Origin: Cristatella mucedo
Lineage: Eukaryota; Bryozoa; Phylactolaemata; Cristatellidae
DNA length: 64,000 bases
Direction: 5' to 3'
Assembly (NCBI GenBank): GCA_009760855.2
Contig: WPIO01000039.1
Location: forward strand, 2,347,501 to 2,411,500
Of the stretch, positions 15,311 through 25,199 are shown one piece after another (within the stretch, counting starts at the first letter, position 1; each line of letters opens with the position of its first letter). The notes under the pieces were generated by a model. The model was given only the letters and a program-made list of their open reading frames with translations, was not told the origin of the DNA and ran no database searches. The position numbers were made by a program, and so were the translations under genes.

Positions 15311-16643
15311 GGACTCACGACCCCTTTTAGTAACGGTAAGCAGGTCAGCGCCAGAAACGCTCGTTTCGTGGCGGCCAGCTTATTTCGCGTAGGCGCGCAC
15401 CGAACGGCATTAGGCGATAGGCTACGCCGCTAGGTAAGCGGCAGGTCAAGCTTACCCCGCCGAGCCTTCGGCGTTACAGAAGAACCGCTTGAGGCACTTA
15501 CGTGCGTCCTGCCACAAAAAAATTGGGCCAACCCAGTTACCACGGCCGAAGGCTGCTGAGCTCAGGTATCGCAAACGCTCCTCACCAGACGATGGCGTGC
15601 CATTCAGGCTCGTGACTGCCCAATCGAGTCTGTGACAGGTGACTTGACTGACGCACGCATCGGGCGAGCGCATCGTGGGACAGGCTTGTGCAGCTTGTAA
15701 GGTGGAGGCGTTCGGCTCCAGGTGGATCAAGCCAAGCCCGCCCGCAAAGCAAAGCGAAAACGGGAAATGCACTGATGCAAAGTTCAGCAGGCCGCACACG
15801 AAGCGACATAACTCCATACGAGCCTTTTCGGCTGGCTGCTGGGCGGCCTTAGGCACAAGCCGCCTTATGCACAAGCCGACAAGGGACGAAAAGGCTGGCC
15901 TGAAGCAGGTTAATTTCCCCCCAAGGGAAGAGCAGGCTTGCTCTATTTCAGCCCTATGCTGCCCGAGACCCTGCGGGGCTCCAAGATAGGCCACTGAGTC
16001 TTTCTCCGACCGCTCGGGGATATATTTACATATATATTTCATATGAGCTAGCTATTTTAGGCTTTGTCGAAACTCGTTTATCGATAGCAAACTCACTCGA
16101 GTCTTGGTAGGTCGAAAGAGGGAGGGAACTCTCACCGCAAATCAGCGACTGAAGGGGATCCTGTTTCGAAAGATTAGCGAAAAACGCAGAGACGTTGACA
16201 TCGGGCGCCGCCAGAAACATTTGCATAGAGTCCAAAGTTCTCTTTTGGTCTGTATTTAGGGGAAAATAAGATGTCCCTTTGCGGCTGTGAGCACTAAGGG
16301 AATGGTGTAGGGTCGTCTCAGCTTGGCTGTGGATCGTCAGGAGAATGCCGATCGGGCATTTCGGGCTTCTGTGGAGGCTTCCTTCAGGAGCCTGAATTAA
16401 CACTGCTAGTCGCAACCTTCACGGTTTGGGTCCCCTTGTCGGCGGATTTTTGTAGCACTTAAGCCAGAACAAGGTGATCCTAGATGGGGTTGGTGTATTC
16501 CCCCAATTGAGCTCAGTATATAGGGGCAGGTCCCGGTGCTTATCGTTGTGAGTGTGAAGCAAAGAAGTTCGAGTGATAAAACTACACTAAACGAGCAGGG
16601 GCATTTCCTGGCTGCCAAAAAGTTGTTCAACAATCCATATTTG
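15311..16643. other. GC-rich to mixed sequence, no gene recognised
   Basis: A 196-codon open frame lies on the minus strand at 15452-16042 and others on +, but none has a recognisable motif, and coding bias is not evident. They are left uncalled. Confidence 0.3.
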
Positions 16644-16765
16644 GTGAGCCGTGATGGCACACTAGGTAAGGCGGTTGCTTTCATGACCTCGGTCCCGAGG
16701 TCGTCGGTTTGATTCCTGTCGTGGGCGGTCCTTTATCGCCACTGCTAGCCGCTGTGTGCCTAGGG
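16644..16765 (+). mobile_element. tRNA-derived SINE, family 2
   Basis: It begins 'gtgagccgtgatggcacact', has a B-box-like 'ggtttgattcctgt', and ends near 'tatcgccactgc'. A close second copy is at 60925-61045, and a decayed one near 29322-29420. Confidence 0.7.
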
Positions 16766-18730
16766 CAAATATAGCACTAACTGCATCGCAAGAGCTGTGG
16801 CAAGTCAATATTGGCAAAAGGAGTCGCCATAGTAGTGGAAGAATTAGTGCGAACAGCTAACTTTGACTACAGAAGACTACCCGTCAGGTCTAGCACAGAG
16901 TTATCTTCTTAGGCTTGCGTTTCTGAACATTCTCTGGTGCCTATAAAGGGAACTAATAAAAATTGCTGACTGTATCCGCTGGCTACAATTCGGAGTTTCA
17001 GATGTGGTCTTCAGAAAATGTCGTGCTACAAAAAAAGATATCAGTGATGCTTCAGCAAATCAATTGCATATTATTATTAAGATAAGCATTCCTAATGCTA
17101 ACGAATCTAGGTACGCTTGCCATTAACAGCATAAATTAAATATAAACAACTTTTTTAAATGCTAAATACTAGAATTTAAGGTTATAGTAACACAGTATGA
17201 ATAAAAATACATGTAATACATCTTGAATCAGGTAAAGATAAAAGCAAATAATAGGAACGTGCTTAGGTAGAGCATTATCAGAATGCAGTAACAATAAGAT
17301 GACCGCTTCGATAAGAAATGTATCCAATACTCCAAAATGAAGTCCCTCTTAGAGCTAATGAGAGGCCGAATTAATCACACGATAAGATTGCATCAGTTAA
17401 CTCGTGATGATTGTGCAATGGTGGCTGTCTTCTTAAAACCGTGTGCTTGAAATTGTTATGCTAGAACTTTAAAGAAATAGAACACACTCAGTCCACTCTA
17501 AGTTTGATCTAGATTTCAAAATTCATGCAGTTAATAGTGATGGGTTTTCTACGGTTCTTTCCATGGGAACATGTCTGTAGGCTTTGCCTTCAATTATTAT
17601 TAGTTTTGTAGAGTTTAATTAGCTTCATGAGGATAGAGTCAGATATTGAAGTTGAAGAAATCAAATGCGTACATTGATCTTACTTACTTTAGGCTCTTAG
17701 TATTCGGTAAAATTTTCTTACTGGAGCTTCCGATAATAAGACAATCCGAGCCACTGGTAGAAGCACCAGCTGTGTGAACAAGCAGCATCAGCTGTTCATG
17801 CACACACAAAGTATTCTCCACAAGATGCCTTTGGGGATATATTATGTGCACATAACTCGGATACACATTTGGCAAGAGCTTTTTTGCGAAGCTTTGGAAA
17901 TAGTCACCATCTTCCACTGGTAGCCGGTGCTGTCTAATCATAGTTTTAATGAGCGATCCACCAAAAGGGCAAATCCCCTTACCGGGACACCCATGACCAC
18001 TAGAAATAACTTAATCTGAAAGCTGGTTTCCAATGCCAAAAGTGCAGTCTTGGATGTGACAGGCTTTCTTAAATCTATATAGTTCTCTCTGCAAATGTAT
18101 TTTCTGTTCACTGAATACGTCATGATTCTCCACTTCTGCTAAAGCTCAAGAGTGTGTCAAAATGAGTTTCAAGAAACCCCGATTATTTCAGACGGAAATC
18201 TGTAGAACTACTTGCCTTTTATTATCAGCACTCCCGTTGGGAATACAAAACATTATGTTTGCATGTGGTGGAGTAAGCAGGCTTTGGGTAATTTGGGTTT
18301 GAAACGTAGGAGAAGACTTGGATGATGACTTTGCTACATGAGGAAATGGCGACCCATTCATTTCTCAAAATTTTTGTAGTTTGTTTTTTTAATGTCTGTC
18401 CGATGACCTTACCTGTGTCTTCCTGTGAGTTATCTCACATGAAAAGTGAATGCAAACATGCGCAATTAATTATGCTAATGCTAACTAATCGAGCTAATAC
18501 CAAAGTCAACAGCGAATAATAATAATTATTCAATCATGCCCAAACTCTGGAACTGCATGCTGCTGTTCAATAACAACCAGTGCATGCACGTGTTTCATCA
18601 GTAACACTTGAATTGCCTTGTTGGCCTATCGCTGGCATAGAGTTGCTTATATAATGTGGGATTTCCAATCAGGTTGTTTTACGGTGGGCGATGTAATGTT
18701 AAAACATGTCCTACTAATGGCATCATAATA
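16766..18730. other. AT-rich intergenic, no gene recognised
   Basis: Two adjacent minus-strand open frames (17684-17941 and 17938-18123) have no family I recognise. The rest is AT-rich with nothing identifiable. Confidence 0.35.
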
Positions 18731-18779
18731 ATACTAGATTGTCTGCATCGCATGCTAGGAGAACTTCCCTAAAAAGCGC

Positions 18780-19440
18780 TTTGCATCTTGCTACAAGCAA
18801 ATCACTACTCAAGGGTCAGCTTCATGCACGTTATCAACCATGCAAAAGCAAATACTCAATGCAATCGAATGCAATCGGCTGCAGTGCCAGCAGCGCCCCT
18901 GGCGGTGTCACTGCAGCTGATAGCAGTGGATTTCCTGATAAAGCGAGAACCCGATGGGGAGAAATGGTGTAATATACTTGAGCAGTAGGGTAGATTAACG
19001 TGCAATTCAAATTCTAGTTTTGCTCAGACAATGTCTTTTTGATTTGCAATGGCATCAAGTAGATTGCCGCAGTGATCAACGTCCATGCAGCAAATTTGCA
19101 AGAAAACGTGTCAGCGTAATGGTATCAAGCATGCAAAAGCAAATACTCAATGCAATCAAATGCAATAGGCTGCAGCAAATGCAGCACCTCTGGCGATGGG
19201 CGGCTGTATTACCCAAGGTTAGCTCAGCCTATATTTTCGAATCCGTCGGCTTTTTCATAACGCGAGCACCCACTGGCGTGAAATTCTGTTAGTAAACATG
19301 AACAGTAGGGTAGATTAATATACTATTCAAATTTTAACTTTATTAAGCCAATTTCATTTGGACTTTTGGTGGATTCAAATTAATTGCAGCAGTCACCAAC
19401 GTCTGTGCAGCCCATTTGCAAGAGAACTTACAAGGGTAGC
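18780..19440. repeat. Diverged tandem repeat, period about 291 bp, two to two-and-a-half units
   Basis: 'catgcaaaagcaaatactca' starts at 18839 and again at 19130. Both are followed by 'gcaatc(g/a)aatgcaat(c)ggctgcag', a 'cagtagggtagattaa' block (18982 and 19302) and 'caacgtc(t/c)(g/a)tgcagc' (19078 and about 19398). The second unit carries an extra ~30 bp. Resemblance continues upstream of 18839. Confidence 0.8.
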
Positions 19441-19462
19441 ACAAGTTTCAAACCTTGTAGGT

Positions 19463-19649
19463 CAATGGTTCTCAACCTGTGGGTCACGACCCTTTTAGGG
19501 GTCCAGTGAGAATTCCATAGGGGTCGCCTAAGACCATCGGAATACACGCATTTCTAGACTTTTTATGCAGTAGCGTTAAGATTTGGAGTCGCCACAGCAT
19601 GAGGAACTGTATTAAAGGGTCGCGGCATTAGGAAGGCTGAGAACCATAG
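19463..19649. mobile_element. hAT MITE, 187 bp, with target-site duplication
   Basis: Ends are CAATGGTTCTCAACCTG and, inverted, CTATGGTTCTCAGCCTT. The flanks TTGTAGGT (19455-19462) and TTAAAGGT (19650-19657) form an imperfect 8-bp target duplication, as expected for hAT. Its inside matches the element at 47855-48045 in reverse orientation (gggtcacgaccc...gggtcgcc block). It is too short to encode a transposase. Confidence 0.85.
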
Positions 19650-19956
19650 TTAAAGGTTTATTCTATGGTAGTGCACTAAGATAGTCTCTCGAAATTCATG
19701 TTTTTGCGGATATTTGCCAAAAAATATAGATCTCTCTCTTCTTCGATGAAAATGGTTGGCATGCACACTGTTTACTAACTAGTTTAGTCGCTCGTCTGCT
19801 CTGGCCATACTACCAGGGCCAGCATCGAAGTGTGCATCTAGGGGTTCGTTAGCGATCGGTACTGTTCTGATGTCCGCTCCCTTAATTGTGAGGCTAAGTA
19901 ACGGCTGCTCAGAGGAGGCAGGCGACTGTACGGCCTGTGGAAACAACCCGGCTGCG

Positions 19957-20892
19957 TTAGACTTCTGCGTTCATGCGTCGTGGGGCCACATATTTCTCCA
20001 CCGCTGGCGTCTCGTTGGGCCGCACAGCCTCGAAGCTCAATGGTGCATTCCACAACCCCACCACTTCGCAAATCACCACCGCGTCTCCGGGCGCCGCCAC
20101 CGCCGCGTCTTTGGGCGCCGCCACCGCCGCGTCTTTGGGCGCCGCCACCGCCGCGTCTTCGGGCGCCGCCACCGCCGCGTCTTCGGGCGCCGCCGCGTCT
20201 TCGGGCGCCGCCGCCGCCGCGTCTTCGGTCACCGCCGCAGCGTCTTCGGGCGCCGACGCCACCCCGTTTCCGACATGCACCGCATATCCGATCTGCGCCT
20301 CGTCTCCTATCTGTGCTGCGTCACAGCCCACTTGAGTCGCCGATGAGCCTCCGACCTGCTCCGCATTTCCGACTTGCTCCGAGTCGTAACCCACCGGTTC
20401 GTCGCATGCCAGCATCACCTCGACGGCTTCCGCTACATCGCAGGCCGTTGCCTCATAGCACACCGCGTGCGCCTGGCAAACCGTCACAGCCTGGATCGCT
20501 GTCACCGCGTTCCACACGGTGGCATCCTGGTAAACCGTCGTCACCCGGCAAACCGTCGGCGATCGCTGATATTGCTTCTGGTCCCTTTTGTCGCCGCCCT
20601 CTCTCCGACAAGCATTTGCTAACTCAGCGCTCTGCAGTCGCGCTTTACCTACAGGGCTAGCCAGTGCTGTTACCAGAGCCTCGCAAAGCAGACGGTAGTC
20701 ATCCTTGATTGCCTTCGGCATGTAAGAGTACACATAGAAGGCGCTTCCTTCCAGGAAGAGAGGCTGATATTTGTGCCAGATTGATGTCGGATTGACACCG
20801 TAAAGCTCGAGCCGCCGCTCCGAGTCAAGTAGCCAAATTGCGAAGTCATCGCCGACTTGAGAATGCTCAAGAAACATTGCTGTCACCGCCAC
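19957..20892 (-). CDS. Gag-like ORF with an Ala-rich 8-residue repeat tail
   Basis: A 311-codon minus-strand frame. Residues about 10-90 (WLLDSERRLELYG, then a PLFLEGSAFYVYSYMP block and DYRLLCEALVTAL) resemble the capsid-like N-terminal domain of retrotransposon Gag proteins, where 'LFL-GGAF-VY' is a recurrent pattern. The middle is Val/Cys/Ala-rich, followed by ELYG-unrelated QVG/QIG repeats, and residues about 200-275 are tandem copies of an APEDAAVA/APKDAAVA unit encoded by a 24-bp minisatellite. No pol frame is attached. It may be an orphan gag, a retroelement remnant or a domesticated gene. The open frame in a region otherwise full of broken elements is noteworthy, but the GC-rich repeat itself favours long ORFs. 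Confidence 0.45.
   Translation of the reverse strand: MAVTAMFLEHSQVGDDFAIWLLDSERRLELYGVNPTSIWHKYQPLFLEGSAFYVYSYMPKAIKDDYRLLCEALVTALASPVGKARLQSAELANACRREGGDKRDQKQYQRSPTVCRVTTVYQDATVWNAVTAIQAVTVCQAHAVCYEATACDVAEAVEVMLACDEPVGYDSEQVGNAEQVGGSSATQVGCDAAQIGDEAQIGYAVHVGNGVASAPEDAAAVTEDAAAAAPEDAAAPEDAAVAAPEDAAVAAPKDAAVAAPKDAAVAAPGDAVVICEVVGLWNAPLSFEAVRPNETPAVEKYVAPRRMNAEV
20085..20255. repeat. 24-bp GC-rich minisatellite inside the gag-like ORF
   Basis: Units of 'gccgccaccgcc-gcgtct-(t/c)(t/c)gggc' repeat five to six times, then shorter variants. They stay in frame on the minus strand (A/V-A-A-P-E/K-D-A-A). Confidence 0.9.
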
Positions 20893-21157
20893 CGCCGAAA
20901 ATAGCTTGTAGTCTGAATTATCATCGTGAATGGCACAGAATGCTAGCCGACGTGCAGCAACACCAGTTTACTCCACCTCCACACGGAGCAGGGCGAAGCA
21001 CCACTTTCCTCGCTCCTCTCGCCCACCGGTGTCCCCTGACTCCCTTGTCAAAACAAACATTAATAGCACGCCCGGGCTGCTTACCACATCGAGTGTCACA
21101 GCCCACTCGCACAGCGATCAGGGGCAGTGTCATCAATTAAATAAAACCACAGCATAT

Positions 21158-21215
21158 ACGAAGCGCCTGAGTAGAGATTAAGATCTCTTAAGGCACTATA
21201 CACAAGAATTATATA
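21158..21215 (+). mobile_element. SINE family 1, 3' fragment
   Basis: 'gcgcctgagtagagattaag' followed by 'ctcttaaggcactatacac' matches the LINE-like tail of SINE family 1; the tRNA part is missing. Confidence 0.6.
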
Positions 21216-21615
21216 CTTCACCCAGAAAATTCGACTTCCCGAGCCTAATGGTTAGAAGTATAGCATTCGACTAAGTACAACCGATTGCTTCGATAAGATA
21301 GCTGGGGTCTTTCTCATTAAATAAGTATGAATTTCTATCTTCAGCCACATCAGGGGAACTATAATTTGGATCTGCAGTATATTCCTTTCTGTCTGACCAG
21401 CAGGTCATTCCCCAAGATGGATGATCCGTCTTCTGAGCATTGACGACGACAAGCTCAGGAGGATTCTGACTGCCTCTGGATAACCTGTCACCGGGCTGGG
21501 TATCACGCCCGAGCTACAAGTCTCCTTTCTTCAACGCCAAGCACTTTATTGAAACATCAGCAGCAGTACAATACCAACGAACTCCAAACAGCTGCCGACA
21601 TAGAGGATCCAGCCT

Positions 21616-21730
21616 TTTTCTCTCTATCTCTGTCTCTGTCTCTCTCCTCTGTCGATGTCTCTGTCTTTGTCTCTGTCTCAGTCTCCGCCTTTGTCTTTCC
21701 CTGTCCCACTCTGTCTCTTCCACTCTCTTG
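21616..21730. repeat. CT/CTGT-rich low-complexity tract
   Basis: An interrupted pyrimidine-rich tract with TCTCTG units, similar in composition to but far shorter than the one at 6138-6692. Confidence 0.85.
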
Positions 21731-21831
21731 AACTCAGTAGGTAGCCGTATTATTTGATGCATGCACTATTTTGTACCGCCGAGCCATTGTCTCAAACCTA
21801 CAGCTCTCACCTCTTAACACAGAGCACTACA

Positions 21832-22440
21832 ATGTAATGTATCTGCGTCTGTAACTCCACAAGTCTTAAAGACTATGTGGGGTTATGCAGGAGAGTTTTA
21901 CATAACACACTCACAGCCTAAGCGGCTTGAGGTATGCATTCGGAAGACTACAGACTTCGTCTCACACAACAAAGAGAAAGTGGGAAGCATAGCAGAGTCA
22001 GGAGAGCAGTCGAGGTAGTGAGTAGCATGGAAGTAGCAGGTCAAGACCACTGAAAAAGATGTGCCATAGTCGGCAGTTGAAGAGTAGTTGTCGTTGCGTA
22101 AGAATTGTGAAAGCGAGTTCCACAGTCTAGGACCAGCAGAGCTAAAGCTTCGGTCGTCAACGGTATTTAAGCGAAGGAATGGAACAGCTAATTTATCATC
22201 CACACGCGACCTGAGGGCAAAAAGAGGCTGAAAGTGGTGCAGTAGTTCAGCTAGGTACGAAGAAGCCAAGCCGTGGTGGGCCTTGTGGGTCAGCGTAAGA
22301 ACTTTGCTCTGTATCCTCTCAACCGGCATCCATCCTCGCTCTTTTAGCAAAAGAGACACGCGCTCAAACCTCTGGGACTTGAAGACTAGCCTTGCAGCCA
22401 TATTCATGGTCAGCTGTAGTGGCCTCTCTAGCCAATTGCT
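21832..22440 (-). mobile_element. LINE-B (CR1/L2/Jockey-like), 3' end
   Basis: The minus strand encodes the conserved post-RT tail [41 protein letters not shown], and then DRSFSSAGPRLWNSL. This is followed by a 3' UTR with 'ctatacaa'-type sequence and an (ACATT)n-like end at 21832-21840. The copy is 5'-truncated and abuts an unrelated LINE endonuclease fragment at 22441. Confidence 0.85.
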
Positions 22441-23450
22441 GAGTTATCGTTCAAAAACGAAGTTCTTGGAACATTGTATACGGAAACGGATGTACGTAAG
22501 ACCTGTTTATGTAGCTGAAAGTAAGCAGACTTGAGTGTCGAGCTGATGCGGCCGTCCAATGAAAGGTCGCTGTGGAACATGACATCTACACTTTGTGCAG
22601 ATTATGGCTAGGGTGCACATTGCTCTTAGTCCGAGGTGCATAACTCGTCGAGCACTTCCGCCAGTGTAGTGTTGTAGAAATCTACCGAATATGGCTGGCC
22701 AGAAGGAAGATTTAGCAACAGAGGCGAAGTAGATATTCGGACGAACACTATCGATGTCAAGGATCTTGACGTTTCGGGATTCACGTGTATGTTTAGAAAA
22801 GGAGGGCACACATTGTAGACTGAATGAGATATGCAAGTGGTCTGATGAACAGACGATTTGTAATCGTTGGGATGACAAAGGAAAGTTGTAAGAGAAAATT
22901 TGGTCGAATATGTGACCGCTGATGTGATTAGATCTATACACGTGAGCCACAAAGGGCAATGATTCAGTCAGTTCGCAAAATTCAGAGCCTGAGGCATCAT
23001 AGAAGTTATCAAAATGAAAGTTGAAGTCACCCCTAATGAGGAACGATCGTACTCTTGCAACCCGAAACGAAATAAGATCAGAGAATCCTAGCAAAGGAGA
23101 ACTTCGTACCAGGTAGATGATAAACTACTGACACCATTGATAGTGTTTCTTATCGGGTGAAATCAAGACAAGCTTTTGTCGAAGTTCAAGAGTGTTATAA
23201 AAGTGACTCCACCTCTAGTTTTGATTGACTTAGGGGTGTGAAGGAGAGAGAAACCGGTTGGGGTTGCGTCTTTAATTGTAAGGCAGTTTACCGATTTTAG
23301 CTAAGTTTCAGTCGAGGCAAGCATGTCAAAATCATTTTCAGAAATATGGTAGCTTACTGATAGGGGTATATTGCACAATGAGCGAGGATTTCAAGTATAA
23401 GCATTAAGTTGCGCCGCCGAAGTTATAATATGGCCTGATAATCGCTAAGT
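22441..23450 (-). mobile_element. LINE AP-endonuclease-domain fragment (probably LINE-A)
   Basis: The minus strand reads HISENDFDMLASTET near the 5' side, then GDFNFHFDN, VYRSNHISGHIFDQI and SDHLHISFSL. These are the conserved blocks of the apurinic/apyrimidinic endonuclease of CR1/L2-type LINEs, followed by YNTTLAEVLDELC. Frameshifts and stops are frequent. A second diverged copy is at about 45690-46330. Confidence 0.75.
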
Positions 23451-23874
23451 CATAAAGATTCGCAATGAGGCTAGAACAAGAACGCGCAGAGTGGTTTGAG
23501 ACAATGCTAGGAATTCCAAGCCAGCGGGTACTCCTACTGTTCGCAGCTCACACCCAAAGAGTGGCGTCTCCGCCGGCGTCCCCGGCCCGGAAGGTGGCTT
23601 CGGTTCGCTTTTCTTTTGTTGACGCACAATTCACGGATCTTAGCAACAGAAATAACAACTACAGAATGCATTTCAACTACGATCACGAAATGACAATAGG
23701 TACAAATGTACGATCAAAATTATTATGCAGATTTCCAGCCACCGGCGTATCTACTGCCGCCGCCGGCAATGCAAACCCAGCGGCCCAAAGCGATTAACGT
23801 TTAAAAGTCCATTTACGGGTAATTTTTTAAAAATTGCCAAGATTCATGCTTGCTTACATAGGAGTACCCCATTA

Positions 23875-24595
23875 TTTGTTCAATGAATTTGTGGCATCCT
23901 GTCTCGAATTCTGTACCTCACTGCTTGCTGGTCTACCGGCCTGTGCACTCAGGCTCTTACAACCGGTGCACAACTAAGCAGCTGGGGTGGCCAGTCGTGA
24001 GCTTCGCAGTTGCAACACACACGGGTTATTTCAGACCTGCACTGGCTCACAGTCTGGCAACACATCGAATTGAAGGTTTTGTCACTCACTTTTTGTTCTC
24101 CCCATTCTTTGGCTCCAGCCTACCGATCAGATAAACTTACTAACCAGGCTAAGTATCGTACCACCTACTTTTCGGAATCCAACTGTTTAACTATACTTTG
24201 TACAAACCTCAAATCTTTTGGAGACCGTGCATATATTTCGAATGCTCCCAAAGACTGGAACTCACTCCCGACCTGCATCACGACATCTCCTTACTCGTCC
24301 ACATTTATAAAGAAACTAAAAACGCATATATTTACGACAGCATTAAGAGGATCACAGTGATTCTCCCCTTACGTGCTTTTGCTTGCTGACACTCTTGCAT
24401 GCTGCCACTAACCATACCTACATGCTAACCCAATGCATGTTACCCCTAGCCATGCTATTCTTGTTATTTATCAAGCATGCTACCGCTAACCATTCGATCG
24501 TACGTTCTTTGCTGCACTTTTAAAATATTTTGAAAGAAATTGAGTTCTCTGAGGGCGCTTTATCAAATATATAATAATAATGGGTATTGATGAAA
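23875..24595 (+). mobile_element. LINE-A (CR1/L2-like), 5'-truncated copy
   Basis: It encodes the C-terminal tail LHWLTV, LKVLSLTF, HSLAPAY, SFGDRAYISNAPKDWNSLP and FIKKLKTHIFT, then a 3' UTR ending 'gagggcgctttatcaaata' and (AAT)n. There are several frame breaks. Confidence 0.82.
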
Positions 24596-24783
24596 TATGG
24601 TTTATTGCAGACATTAAACTAGCTTGTCCTAATAAGCACTAGCTTACAAAAATTATACAAAAGATCAGGACTGACTGTACATCGACAGGCATACGAGTAC
24701 CACTGTAGATATTACCGAATCAATCCTAGCAAAGGCCAAGTCAAGCTTATATATAAGCATTGCTATATATAATTTATGTATAC

Positions 24784-24904
24784 AGCACCCTAAGAGAACT
24801 TAATCTTTATTCAGGCGTTTCACATATGCTTCAGCGCTCGAACCCACGACCTCGGCCCGACCTTGTCGGGGCAAGCATCTTTACCACTGGGCTAAACCAG
24901 CTTG
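24784..24904 (-). mobile_element. tRNA-derived SINE, family 1
   Basis: The reverse complement carries A box, B box ('ggtcgtgggttcgagcgc'), then 'gcctgaataaagattaag' and the LINE-like tail. Nearly full length. Confidence 0.8.
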
Positions 24905-25199
24905 AATCACAGATGCACAATCCAAAATGCTGATGCCGATGATCAACCGTCTCATTATCGGCTCCTAGGGTAGCCCTTTACCTAGTGATCCCGATGATGA
25001 CCTTGGAGATGGCTTCTCTAGCTTCTAGGTTAACAAGGTAGACAAGATCAGTGAGTCCATCCCAAAGATGGCACCATCCGCCCCTTGAATCCCGTCCCTC
25101 AATTCCAAGTAGCTCATCAATGTCTACATTCAAGGAGGTCACTAGTGACTTCACCCTGAAGTTCGTATCCTAATCAAAGAAGACAATTATTCCTCTGAA
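24905..25199. other. Short unassigned spacer
   Basis: No feature recognised between the SINE and the LINE-A copy that begins near 25200. Confidence 0.3.

Noticed and set aside
15452-16042. 196-codon minus ORF
   Set aside because: No recognisable domain, overlaps open frames on the other strand, no sign of splice context.
17684-18123. Two adjacent minus ORFs as a gene
   Set aside because: No recognisable domain, and frames do not join without a shift; left as unassigned.
19980-20660. 226-codon Pro/Arg-rich + strand ORF
   Set aside because: Opposite-strand shadow of the minisatellite in the gag-like ORF.
21240-21310. A tRNA-like stretch ('cctaatggttagaag', 'ttgcttcgataag')
   Set aside because: No convincing cloverleaf and B box too degenerate; at most a decayed SINE.
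22283-22534. + strand 83-codon ORF
   Set aside because: Antisense shadow of the LINE-B tail.
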